NCBI GenBank assembly: GCA_005408345.1
Contig: SEMN01000328.1
Coordinates: forward strand, 504,001 to 568,000
Origin: Macquaria australasica
Taxonomy: Eukaryota; Chordata; Actinopteri; Centrarchiformes; Percichthyidae
Direction: 5' to 3'
Length of the DNA: 64,000 nt
In this document: one piece after another, positions 35,850-47,600 of the stretch
Numbering within the stretch: position 1 is the first letter of the stretch
Layout: each line of letters starts with the position of its first letter
Made by a program: the position numbers and the translations under genes
Notes under the pieces: generated by a model
Told to the model about the DNA's origin: nothing
The model's input: the letters and a program-made list of their open reading frames with translations, nothing else
Databases searched by the model: none

Positions 35850-36090
35850 CGACATGAATGTTTGCACCAAATTTCATGGCAATCCATCCAATATTTGCTG
35901 AGACATTTCACTAAAATACAAAAATATCAACCTGATGGTGGCGTTAGAGGCAAAGTCAGGGGATCACCAAAGTCATTAGGATTCATCCTCTGGGGACCAA
36001 GAATGTCTGTGCAAAATCCCATGGCAATCCATCCAATAGCTATTGAGACATTTCAGTCTAAGTTGTGGACCGACCGTTCTCCTGGAGGTC
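35850..36090 (+). repeat. Dispersed repeat with two tandem copies of a ~140-bp unit
   Basis: CATGGCAATCCATCCAATA occurs at about 35876 and 36020, each followed by TGAGACATTTCA. The intervening part includes TGATGGTGGCGTTAGAGGCA and GGGATCACCAAAGTCATTAG. The same strings recur at 49310-49690 and 55715-55810. Confidence 0.75.
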
Positions 36091-38579
36091 AGTGGTTGGC
36101 CACAGAACAGCACCTTCATATGTGGAAGATGCTCTCTGGCCTGCTTCAAGCGTGACACTAAAAACTTTTCTCTGGAAATCAAATGAGGAAAATAAAAGAA
36201 GCTTTTAGTTCAAGCAAGAAGACAATTATCCTTTTAATTTTCTCAACACACCCAGTCTCCACCTCTCACTTATTATCCAGTGAACTCACTAAGTTACTTT
36301 CCTGCCAACCATGATTAACCTAGCCGAAGGGTATTTCAAGTCTTTTACATGTTGTGTGCCTTTGCTATCGTTGCTGCTTCACCCCTCCACCAGCAGTGTC
36401 TCCCCCAGGCATTTATTGCTGTGATAGTTGGGTATGATGGAGATTAAAAAAACCCTCAGAAAAAAACGGAGAAATGTGACTGGGATATGTTTTTGTGAAT
36501 TTATCGACATAATTGGTTAGCATGGTTTAAGGTGTTTTGTACTTAATTTACCAGACATCACTGGTCAGTCAGAAAGTTTCTAGACAAGTCATAACTATTT
36601 TATATCATCTGGTAATAGACGGTGAGCATATACATATTTATGTGAAACTATGAAGGATTATTTGTGACCTTAATGCAACAGTTGGGATACATCTGTGAGC
36701 AGTCAGACTACGTGGCTGAAACCAACATGTTGCATTAAATACAGTGAATCATGCACATTTTTGACCCCACTGAATGCTAGAATCATCAAAACATGCTCCA
36801 GCTTGGCAAGCGAGTGAGGAACGCTGATCCCAGTCTGTCTCGCTGGCAGCAGGCCCAGAGGGCAGGGCGCAGGGATGGATGGTGCCTGTCGCTGGCTCTC
36901 TGCTGCCCAGATGGCTTGCTCTGTCAGCGGGCTCACTACCAGGAGGGGTGGCACCCTGACGTCAGGCCACGATTGGATACGCCAACTTTCATTTGCCTCC
37001 CCCCAACACCTGTGGACTGCGTGGCGAAATGAAGGGGCTGGTGGTACTGGAGCCTGGCCGAGAGTGTGTGCATGTTCTTGGCTATCCTTTCAGGAGCCAA
37101 TCGAAGTTGAACACGTGCAGTGTGAGGATATTCACTGGATACTGGTGGTCACTTTGGCTGATATTAACCTCTTTAAGGTGATAGAGTATGATTAGGACTT
37201 TTTAGAGATTGAAAGTTTATTTTTGACCTTGCAAACACAAGTTGACAAAACAATCTTGCCAAAAGGTCCATTTAGTAGCTCTTCTGGAGCTTTTAATCGT
37301 ATCACACCATCTTCCTCAGGAGATGGAGTTTGCCCAGTTGTAATGAAATTGTAGATGTTCAAATTTCCTTTTCTCTGAGCACTTTAAAGCTGCTATAATT
37401 AGAATTTAAAAATGGGATCAAATCAAATGCGTGTTATGTGAAAGGGGCAGCTTGTTTTGAAAAACCCACAGAGAATAATCATCAGACTTTACAGAGCGTT
37501 TTAGTTTCTTTCAGCTCAGTGTTTTGGTTTGACTTTACTGTTTTGGTTCACTCTCACTGACCAGTCGCAACAGACAGCAGTTTAAGTGAAAAAGCTCTAA
37601 AAACTGACTATAACCTACCTGCCCAGCACCAAACGGTAGACAAACATAATGACTAGTTGGTGAACATAATGGAGCATTTAGCAGCTAAAGAGACAGATTG
37701 GTGGAGGCCAAAAAAAGAGCTAAGAGGAGAGTAGATATTGGACTAACTCAAGCTCAACTCCACATGAATGCTAATCTTGCTCTGTATCTACTGGGTGTGT
37801 AAACAAGCAATTGTTTGCTAACATGTTCACCATATCAACTTTATGGTGATTATATGTCAGAGTTGTGTTTACAACTCGTCTCTTCAGTTTTTTGTGTCCT
37901 TTACTTCACTTCAAACTGTTGAATTTTTTATGTGGTGGAATTTTTGTAATACATTTTTGTAACATCTTATGTCTCAACAAAGATTAATAAATCGTTTTTT
38001 ATTTTTAAAGGTGTGTAGCCGACAAACTTACAATGTTAGTTGGACAAACTGATGATCGCAACTTGTTTTTGTGATATCATGGATTTATGCACGTTTGTGT
38101 CCACCTGCATTAATTAAATCCTGTCTTTGTTTAACAACTAAACATGAATATGCTGTCATCCTGTGGCTGGATACACTGCTGGATTAATTGGTTGAATTCA
38201 GATTTGTTAGTTAATACAGCAGCTCTTTCCCTGTTTGTGACCAGATGTCACTTCCTGGGAGCAGAGCAGCCATGACCGGACATTCAGTTCAAGTAAACAT
38301 TTCTACTTAAGCTGATAATCATATCACAGAAGTATCAGGAATTATGCCATAACTACACAAATACGTTTTGGAAGCAATTCTCAGTTTGGGTATCATTTTG
38401 ATAAAGCTCTCAGTGGTGTCATTGTTTACAGCACAAATCTCCCATTTACTGCAAGTCCTTCTAGACGTCAGGTATTTGGCAGGCAAATCATTTTTAATTA
38501 ATGATTTAATTATCAAGCATTTTATGTTCTTAACTGATGGTTAGACCAAGATAATGTGATGATAGTGCAGCAGTTCTTC

Positions 38580-39310
38580 TTGCGTCAACCGCCCCCAAGT
38601 GCAAGCAGATGTCTTATGGGAATTTTGCTTCTTTTGAAAATGATGGTCTTCAATTGAATTCCTCTTGCTGAACTGTATTTTTAAGCATCTATAGGGCACC
38701 TAAATACAGACTATGCTGAACTGCTGTCCATCATCTGCATTGGCTTTTCTAAAATTACAAATGTTATTGATGCCATTGCCCCAACTAAGATAAAGGTAGT
38801 GTAAGGAAAAGGGGCACCGTAGGGGAATGCCACACTGGTAAAAATTAATACAAGAGAGTGACGAAAAGCTGAAAACAGGTGGTGAAAAACAAATCTCCAG
38901 GTTCAGTATGACATTTGCACAGATACGCTTTGCATTTTTTATTTAGAATATAAAAATGCAAGGTAGTTCTTCTTCTCTAACACCTGAAACAAACTGAAAA
39001 CTGAAAGTCTGCTCCAACTCTGTTCTTTTAAATCAGGACTTTTCTGTTTGCCACTGCATTTTGTTAAATTCAGTTTGAGACTGCTCATTTATAATTCACA
39101 TCCTGCACTTCACTGTAATTTTTATTCTCCTGTTTTATTCTATTTAAGCTTATTTATATCTATTTTATTTTACTCTTTTAAAACTTACTTAAATGTCTTT
39201 TTATATTGCCTTGTGTTTCTTTCCTTAATGCCTTTCATGTCTTATGTAAAGCACTTTGAAGTGCCTTGTTGTTGAAAGGTGCTATACATATAAACTTGCC
39301 TTGCCTTGAC
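38580..39310 (+). mobile_element. LINE fragment, 3' end
   Basis: The tail GTAAAGCACTTTGAAGTGCC followed by GTTGTTGAAAGGTGCTATAC and three CTTGC/CTTGCC units is the standard 3' end of a fish LINE. Upstream, a frame with IDAIAPTKIKVV and NATLVKIN (38770-38850) recalls the endonuclease-reverse transcriptase linker of such elements. Internally deleted, and not coding now. Confidence 0.7.
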
Positions 39311-40899
39311 TAGACTCCAGCATGAAGTAATTTGAGTCAACCAAACAAAAGTGGATTTAAGTCCTGGGGCATTATACTGCAGAAGATTTGTGTTGTGAAA
39401 TTACTTTCTCTATTCCAGCAATAGGAATGGGAGCCCTAACTCATGGAGCATGTAATTTAACTGCCTCAGCTGTCATTACTTTGAGTTTGAAAACTTTGAT
39501 GAACCTTGGATGAATAGTGGAGTACTTCATGGCGGTCGTTTGCTTTTTAAACTGGTTGCTTCACCTACAGTATGTCTTGTAGGTTTCCTCAGATACCCGC
39601 TCACACAGCTAACAACATGGAGCCAAAAATATCTGACGGCCAAATTGATCTTGCCACCGTGTAATGATAACTTCTTGGATTCCATTAGGAATAAAAACAC
39701 TCAGGCGAACATAAAATAAGCTCCTTTTTGTGTCTCTGGTGATTTACCGGGCTCACTTTCTGAAATGTTTACATCCCCCTCATGCCATCAGGCTGTACAT
39801 AGTCCTCTCATGTACGTTCAAAAGCAGGTGACCTATGACCCGAGCCCCCCACATGTACTTGAAGTGTGCACTTCACTGAGGAATTGTGCACACAGTATTG
39901 TGGATTTTACATCCTGGCAGCTGATGAAAGTGTTGCCGAGAGATTCGTGTCTTTTATGTGTGTGTAGTGTGTTTCCACTTCTGTACATCTCTGTTTTTCT
40001 GTGTGCGACCACTCACACTGCGACAGCGCTTTGGATCAATAAACAGGAACTAGCTTTCATCTGTCACAGCAGAATAAATCTCCTGCAGGAATGGAGCAGA
40101 GAGCAAAGGCCACGTGGCTGACCTCAAGTCTGTCCAGAAAGCTGCGAGGACATTTTCATTTTTTCTGCAGTATCAACCATTTGCCCGCAATCCCTAAAAT
40201 GACCTTCACGTTCTTTCAAAGAAATGACAAATCATCACAATTTTGCAGCAGTTAAGGGACTAAACCTCAATTTCAGAGCAGAATAGCTCTAAATGTATAT
40301 GCGCCCTGGCGTGTGTGGGTTTGTGAATGAATTACTGTCCTGTAAGCAGTCGGTACCACATTCAATATCTGCTGTTGTGTCCAATAACGGCCATTTGTTC
40401 GACTGAAGAGTCCTCGAGCAAGCAACCCCCACCTGCTCACTCCCCTCCAGCAGCGCTGGAGTCAGCTAATCTCTAATTTAACACAGGGAAAGTGGAAAAA
40501 TATTAATACAATATGCAGCGCGTGAGCTGGATTTAGGTGAAGATGAGCGTGTTATAGTTTTATGTTAAAATGCCACATCTTATCAGCAGCCTCAGTGGTT
40601 CGGTGTGTTTTGCATCATCTGTTTTTGCCGTTTGTTCTGCAAAGCTGATGACACATCTCCTCCACATCTGTGTCTGTACTGACGGACAAAAGTGTAGAGA
40701 GACTGAACTTGAAATGATGGATGCATGTCAGAATCATCATCTTCCATTTAGCAAACAGAATCGAGGAGGCGTTTTTTTTGGAGCCAGACACGTTTCTGCT
40801 TTCTGAAGAGGCTACACACAAACTGTGTCACATGAATACTAAAACAAACCGAGACAGGAAGGAGACAGAAAGCCACAAATTAAAATTTGATCAGTGTAC

Positions 40900-40923
40900 A
40901 CAAAAAAAAAAAAAAAAAAAAAA
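40900..40923 (+). repeat. Poly-A run
   Basis: About 22 A. No retroelement body recognised just upstream. Confidence 0.9.
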
Positions 40924-41741
40924 CATGGATTGAAAGCGATTAATCCCGAGGGGCGTTTCATAAAGGTTGCAGGGAAAAGCAGGGCTTTTTGTGAAAAACC
41001 GGTCTTGAATGAGCCTAACAAAGTGAACCTGGATTAAGCTGTTTCATCAAGCCAACCCAGAGCTGATGTGATTTTCAAGTCTGGTATAAAGCATGACAGA
41101 GCAACAGGTTGATAAACATAAGCAGTGCAGTTAATGTTGCTTTCTGTGTGCTGATTTCTGAGTAGTAAGAAAAACGATTCCAGACAATTTGTTATGTGTC
41201 ACTACTGTTTAGAAACACCTGCATGAAACGTTGTTTGTGCAGCTTTTAAAGTACTAAGAATGGCTAACAGAATATAATAAACACAACAACACCCTGCAAC
41301 CATTAGATAAAATCAACATTTATTATAAAAATACAACCAATCACGTCACAGTCATGGTGTTCAGTACGGTCATTCATTAGAATTCAACACAGGAACCAGT
41401 CAAAGCGTGTGATGTTCCCCAATTCATAGAGCAAAGTGCTCTAAAACAAAGTCACACTCATACACACAGAAAAGATAAAGAACAATGTGATTGAGCTCGG
41501 CTACCATGAGGATATAAAAATAGATAAGGACATAAGGTTCCTTCTCAAACAGGAAATGAAGGAGATGGACTGAGTCGTCTTTCACACATCACACTCATTA
41601 TCCATTCCTCTCAGACGCCCCCTCCTCCCTCCATCACATGCTTACTTTTTTGGAAAAGAGACAGAATCTGTCAGTGTGAAATGAGGTCAGTGATCACGTC
41701 GCTGATGGAAAATCACCTACAGTACCCACCAGACCACGGAC

Positions 41742-41743
<2 letters not shown>

Positions 41744-41772
<29 letters not shown>
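41744..41772. repeat. (CA)n microsatellite
   Basis: About 14 units. Confidence 0.95.
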
Positions 41773-41775
<3 letters not shown>

Positions 41776-41900
41776 GAGGAGTATGCAGACTTTCTCTCCA
41801 ACACTTGCAGTCTCTCTCCGAGACACACAGCTGTGTTGCTAAAGGGTTGCCATGACAACTCTCTTAAATTCCCAGTCGGTCAGGGCGAGCATGAGAGTCT

Positions 41901-41920
41901 GTGTGTGTGTGTGTGTGTGT
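41901..41920. repeat. (GT)n microsatellite
   Basis: Ten perfect units. Confidence 0.93.
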
Positions 41921-43170
41921 GGAAAGTGTAATCGAGTTGAGTCATTTAGGGCTCACAGAGAAAGTCATTTTGTTGCAGTAATGTCCATTTTAAAGACAAT
42001 TTCAGGACTGTAAGCTTCCAAACAAGCCTGCAGCTAGTAGGCTGCAACACTGTGAGGCTGTTTCAGCTTTGACTAAACCATCAGGAAATACTGCGCTCCT
42101 CCCGCCATTAATCACCCACAGATCACATCACTATGTTTTATCAGCCTGGCACCAGTCCTTTATAGTTTGTCATTTAACAACACAATCACACTTTATTCAT
42201 TTTATGCACTGCCACCGAGCTCTTCTGTTTGCAGAGTTCACAGCAGCGATCCCAAGGCAGATTAAACCCATTTTGTGTGATTTAAACGCGAAGTGTTGCA
42301 TCATAAATTTTGATTTAAACTCTGATCCAATGATGAAATATCTTCATCACAAAAAAATCACAGTGAGGGAAGACCAGTCAGTTTGATCTACGCTTTCATA
42401 AACAAGTTACTAGAAGAAACCAAATGGGTATTGTGACATGCCATAGTAATTTATCTGTACTGGAGTAATGCAGGAGTAATGGATTCATTGGGGCACAAAT
42501 AAGATCTGCTATACTATCCAACAAAGAAAAAACACATTAAAGTTATAATCCCTTGAGATTTCCATGAAATCAATACATTTTTGATATTATTTATGGTCCC
42601 GGGGTCCGCCATTCCCACACTGGCATTAAAGTCCCTTCACATGAAATGAAATCATGTAATCTAGTGTTACTGTTTGTAATTTTAGATGATTGATACCAGC
42701 CTCACTGTTTACTCTCCTAACTCCGTATCAGAGCTGTATTAAGTTACTGCTACTGCAAACCGAGCATTTCCAGCTGCTGCTGCTTCACGTTAAAAAAGTG
42801 TCTGGCTTTTATTGGGAAGCAGCTCCAGGAAAGGCAGTGTATTTGTCGTGGAGGTTAGTGCTGACAGTTATTAGTCATCAAAAGCATCTACAAAACAAGA
42901 TGCTGATCTTTTTTCTTTTTTTTGCAGTGGATCAGTTTTTCATATCATATTTCTTTATCAACCAAGACTAAATTCTTAAGGATCATAACTTTAAAATCAG
43001 TTTTAGTCAAAAACAAGATTGTTTTGTTATAATTAATATGGAATAAGAATACTCTTTCAAGTCAACACATATTCAAAGACTATGTATACTGACTGCTGGA
43101 CAGTAAAAAAGTCATCTTTTGTCTGCAAGGGCAGTGTAAGGGGGCTATAAACAGACAGCTCCATGTCTGA

Positions 43171-43356
43171 TCAGAGGTCAGCAGTTAACTCCACATCTTC
43201 CAGGTCAGTCAAACAACGTACCACGTTAAACATTAAAAAGCACATGCACAATATGGTGATGTGAATTGCTTGCATAGGATGGCCAACAAGGAAATACCCT
43301 GCAGCAACAGCAAACATAGTAGAAATAGCTACAACAGCTGGATAGTTTAGGATCAT
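43171..43356 (-). CDS. Hypothetical 61-residue membrane-like ORF
   Basis: The open frame has two hydrophobic stretches, residues about 6-26 (VVAISTMFAVAAGYFLVG) and 31-44 (AIHITILCMCFLMF), and an acidic tail (LTDLEDVELTADL). The composition looks more protein-like than nearby chance frames. The ATG at 43356 touches a TTAA-flanked MITE; alternatively, a minus-strand acceptor (CTAAACTATCCAG, ending at 43337) would make it a terminal exon of a larger gene. No family recognised. It lies between ercc4 and cpped1, about 1.1 kb past the cpped1 stop, so it could also be part of an extended cpped1 3' UTR with no coding role. Confidence 0.25.
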   Translation of the reverse strand: MILNYPAVVAISTMFAVAAGYFLVGHPMQAIHITILCMCFLMFNVVRCLTDLEDVELTADL

Positions 43357-43359
43357 TAA

Positions 43360-43677
43360 AGGAAAATTCCACCCTTTAATGTTGCAACACTGTTAGATTA
43401 ACATTAACCTGCGGCATTCAGTGCACTCCAGTAGTTATTTTGGGATGAGAAGCTGAAATGTATCTTTTCATCGTCCACACTTTGTCTCAACCTGTCTGAT
43501 CTGTTTTTATATACCTTAAGTGATTTCCTACATCTCCCATGATGCTTTTTAACAGCCTTTAAAGAACATTCCTAAAGTGAATTTAGCAAACACGCCCTGT
43601 AGCTGCCTTTCATTCCCATCTGCTGTTGGTATTGGTGTTCTGAATGAAGTTTCAATGTTTTAGGGTGGAATCCTCCT
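43360..43677. mobile_element. MITE with TTAA target duplication
   Basis: The 318-bp element is bounded by TTAA at 43356-43359 and 43678-43681. The ends are inverted repeats: AGGAAAATTCCACCCT on the left and, reversed, AGGAGGATTCCACCCT on the right, with further matches (AA..TTG.AAC) inward. A TTAA duplication is diagnostic of the piggyBac group. No transposase inside. Confidence 0.75.
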
Positions 43678-43681
43678 TTAA

Positions 43682-44437
43682 CGACAGAAAAGTTTGGATA
43701 CATTTAGAGTTACACCGACAACATCTGACTTTACCATAACGTATTGTCTTGAACTTTTAACATTTACACTGCACAGACAGAGTGGGTGTCAGTCTCCCTC
43801 TTATACAGGAGGACTGTGCAGAAAGGTTGTGCTTCTCCACAAAAGAACCACTAGTTTCAGGAGACATTCAATAATCTTTGTGTGGCCCTTTTAGGGCAGC
43901 GGGGGCAGAGATAACATCTGCCAAGAGATGCACCTACAAAAACATTCAGTAGAGAGAAAACGTAAACTCAGTTTAATTTTATCATAAGATTCTGGACACT
44001 ATAATGGTGGCTGGCATGTAGTTGCATCTTTGTTGGTTTAAATTCACTGTTTTCCTCTTATTTCTGGCCAAACATGCCTCACTATAAATCCTTTAATTTT
44101 TTTTTCCACTTTAAAGAACACAGAATTTTTGGAGATTGGGCCATTGGTCAGCTTCAACATTACTGATGAGACTGTGTCCCTGGTGGATCATAAGCCTATG
44201 TTTTGGAGCAAATTACCTACTAGGAACACACAGTATGAATGATTTTAATCTCACATGCTCATCTGCTGACACATGAGTTGACCAACGTGCCAGTCTCCGA
44301 AAACCTTGTTGTGTTCCTGGAAGAACAGGGGCTCAAAGCTGTATGATCAAAACAAAACAATTCACAAGAAAAAAAAAAAACTCAGCTCGTTGTTGTCGAC
44401 AAGCTGAGTTTTTCCCTGATTTTCCCTCCTTTGGCCC
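43682..44437. other. cpped1 3' flank, probable 3' UTR
   Basis: AT-rich, no supported reading frame. ATTAAA-type signals on the minus strand occur near 44093. The stretch nearest 44437 is likely cpped1 3' UTR. Confidence 0.4.
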
Positions 44438-44664
44438 TCAGGCCTGCAGGAGCTTCCTGAGGTCCTCGTCCATGCCTCGCACCCTCAGCTGCTCCAGGCT
44501 GTGGTAGCGATGGATGACACCGTTGGCAGTCACTACCACCACCCTGATGCCGTGGGTGTCCTCGCCGAGCTGGCAGCCGATGGCCGAGCTCACGACCATG
44601 TCCAGGCCATCGTGGCAACCGCCGGCGTTTCGGTGATAATGGCCGGAGAAGACTGCTTTCACCC
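44438..44664 (-). CDS. cpped1: cpped1 terminal exon
   Basis: Acceptor CTCATCGCCACAG then GG GTG AAA. Encodes VKAVFSGHYHRNAGGCHDGL, MVVSSAIGCQLGED, VVVVTANGVIHRYHSLEQL and ends LRKLLQA, TGA at 44440-44438. GHYH carries the C-terminal metal ligands of the fold. Confidence 0.96.
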
Positions 44665-47600
44665 CTGTGGCGATGAGAAAGGTGTGAGAGTGCTGAATTT
44701 GGTGCATTAACAAAGAAACAACACAAATCCAAGCATTAAATGGGGGAACGCAAAAGCTTAAATTTGTTTTTCAGTGGCCTGATTTAGTTTGTCTCTGCAT
44801 ATGTCACTGATCTAAACTGGGATATTACTATGAATAGGCATCATGCTCTTTAGAGTGCCATGTAATTCACACCCCTCTGTCCCTCCAGTATCCCAAATAA
44901 AGGTGCAGAATGTACAATTATTAACACCTCATAGAACAAAATGAGCAAAACAAGTCTACAAGGGCTTGACAGGGTTAGTGATCAACACTTGTGACTCAAT
45001 AAAACAATTTAAACAAGAACCTGCTGCTTCGTTTCTTGGTTTCTGATAGATGAATGTATATGTTGTCATACAGTAGCTCACTTAGCATTATTTTGCATAA
45101 TATCATTATTATACATATATGCTGTTCAGCATATACATCTATGCAACAGCTTCAACCTTCAATCATTTCCTATCTATTACCATCTACCAGAATGCTTTAT
45201 GGGCAGAAAAGGTTGTTGGGAGGAAAAAGTCAAAAACAGAGGAACAGGAAAGGAGAGAGATGGAGAAGAAGAAGGGAAGCAATGGAGGAAGAAAGAAAGA
45301 AAGACAGAAAGGGAAAGGAAAAGGACAGAGAAACTAGAAAGTAGAGAGATGAAGGTAGGAAGGAAGGAAAAAAGAAAAAGGAGATATAAAGGTAGGAGAA
45401 GAGAAGAGAAAGTAGCAAGGAGATAGATGAGAGAAAGGAAGGAAGGAGTGAAAAAAGAAAGAAAGAAAGAAAAGGGGTAAGAGAAGAACAGAGAAATAAG
45501 AAAGGAGAGATGGAGGGAGACCAGAAGGAAGAAAGAAAGAGAAAGACAGAAAGGTAGGGAGGAAAAAGAGAAGAACAGGGGAAACTAGAAAGGACAGAAA
45601 TTGAAGGAGGACTAAAGAAAAAAAAGAGAAAAATAAAAGAAAGAAAGAGTAAGGTGATAGAAAGGAAGGACGGAAGGTAGGAAGGAAAGAAGGAAAGAAA
45701 GAAAAAGAACACTATTGGGAGCCTCCCACTTACATATTTTGTAGAACCTGGGGAACTTTCATTAGGGGAGCCACGATTTTCAATTTATTTTCAATTACAA
45801 ACGACATCATTAACAGAATGGTGAGGGTATGGCTTGGCCCTGCGGCACTGATGCCGTGTCACTACAGTTGAAATGACTGCACACTTAAAATGGCCCGCCA
45901 AACAAGCCTCACCTCTGAATGAGGGGTGCAAAATGAGTTGTTTTGCTGTGTGTGAAGGTAGTATTTGTCTGACTGTGTCAATGTGTTTAGTTTTGGGAGA
46001 ACCAATTTCACTTTCTGGCAAGTTGGTGTCATTTTACAAGGGGTAAACACAAGGTTAGGAGAGGATTCAAGAAAAAAGATTTGAAGTATGGTTATGTTAA
46101 GGTTATAACATTATTTGTGAAATGCCCTCATAAGTATAGTAATAAAATACATGTGTGTTCTGATGTCTACCCATGTGTGTGCATGCATGTGTAGTTGAGG
46201 GGATTTGATTTTAAAATGAGTTTACTGCGGGCTTTTGGCAGTGGAAATGTGCTGCTCTATTTTCTAACGGCAAGTGTTTCCATGCAGGGAAGTCTAGCTG
46301 TTTGCTGCCTCGTCTCCAGAGAGACATTCAGCCAAAAAAAGAAGGGGAAAAAAAAAGAAAACAAAAACTGGCAACAAAAGAGGATAAATTGCAGTCTGCG
46401 CATGAGAAAGACATCGGCCTGTCCCAGAAATCTGCACAACAAAGACAACGAAGATCCCCCAGAAAAATTCTCATGTATCCACTGCTGATACTACCTCAAT
46501 GTCAGCACCGTGAAATTGCCCTGAATCATCACATCCGCCACTCTACATAATCAAACAGCACCAGAATACAAATGTGACCCAAATTTGTATTAATATTCGG
46601 GTGCTATGTGAGGACAGCGGTTGCACATGCTGGACCATTAAATAATTAATCCGCCATAGATGGAAATTGATGATTTAGGCCTGTATGTGTGTACGCCTGG
46701 GCTAAATTCATTTACAATCAAAACCTGGGGCAGCACAGTGTGAAGCCCACCCACCTGGGACTTGTAGGTGGGCCTGCAGCTATATCATTGTGGACCACAC
46801 ATTTCATGAATCTGTTTGTGTGGCCAGGAATAATAGCCTTTCATATAACCTTGCCACTGTTCTAGGTGACTGAATAACTGGCCAGGCTCAACATTGTCTA
46901 GTGTGTACCTCCAAGTTGTTTATGGACGAGGGCCAAAAGGCCACAAATGCCCTCTAAGCCTCTAGGCCAAAGCATGTACTCATTATTCTGTATGAGTGTG
47001 TGTGTGTGTGTGTTCTGTGGTGTGGTCCCTCTATGCTGAGTGTTTTTTTCTGTCCTATGAGGAATCACATAGATCATCTACAATTATTCAGACCCTGCAA
47101 AAGAAAACAAAGCGAAGCCGCAACAGAAGTGTGAACCTGGGAGAATGTTTGATGGGATCACCTGATGACTCAGTTAGCAACGTGTTGTGGAAATGTTGGA
47201 TTTGTTACAGTATCCAAATGAGGGCTGCGACTTCTTTGTCACCTCAGAGAGATGAGGTGGTGGGAGGAAGACGCTAAGACAGCAATAGTAAAGAAGTGAT
47301 AGACAGGAATTAATCCTGTAATAACAATGACAAATAAACCAGCAGGGGAAAAAAAGAAGAAAGGAAATCGTTTTGAAGCTGATATGGTTTTTCTGAACCT
47401 CCTCTAAAACTCCCAAAGATGCCATGATTAATCATGCCGCCAAATAAAGTGTGTGGGAGTGTGTAAGCGTGCATATGTATACATGTGTCAGTGCGTTTTG
47501 TCACCACGTCTCTGATGATCCACGACCCACACACGCACACCGGACGACACCACCACGCAGCAGCAGTGAACTTCCCCCATATGTACGTGACATATTTGTG

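Larger units (their letters stand above)
31986..43170. other. Intergenic interval, right part
   Basis: No gene supported. Contents: (TG)n and G-rich run (33333-33572), L1-like endonuclease relic (33980-34480), tandem-unit repeat (35850-36090), LINE relic (38580-39310), poly-A (40900-40923), two CA/GT microsatellites (41744-41772, 41901-41920). A GC-richer patch at 36790-37080 has overlapping frames on both strands and no recognised family. Other stretches show nothing. Confidence 0.45.

Noticed and set aside
22000..43170. shisa9 expected from human synteny
   Set aside because: No cysteine-rich Shisa-type exon was seen on either strand.
45230..45712. 160-codon open frame on the minus strand (Phe/Leu/Ser-rich) and overlapping plus-strand frames
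   Set aside because: A by-product of the polypurine tract, which lacks stop codons in several frames; no real protein composition.
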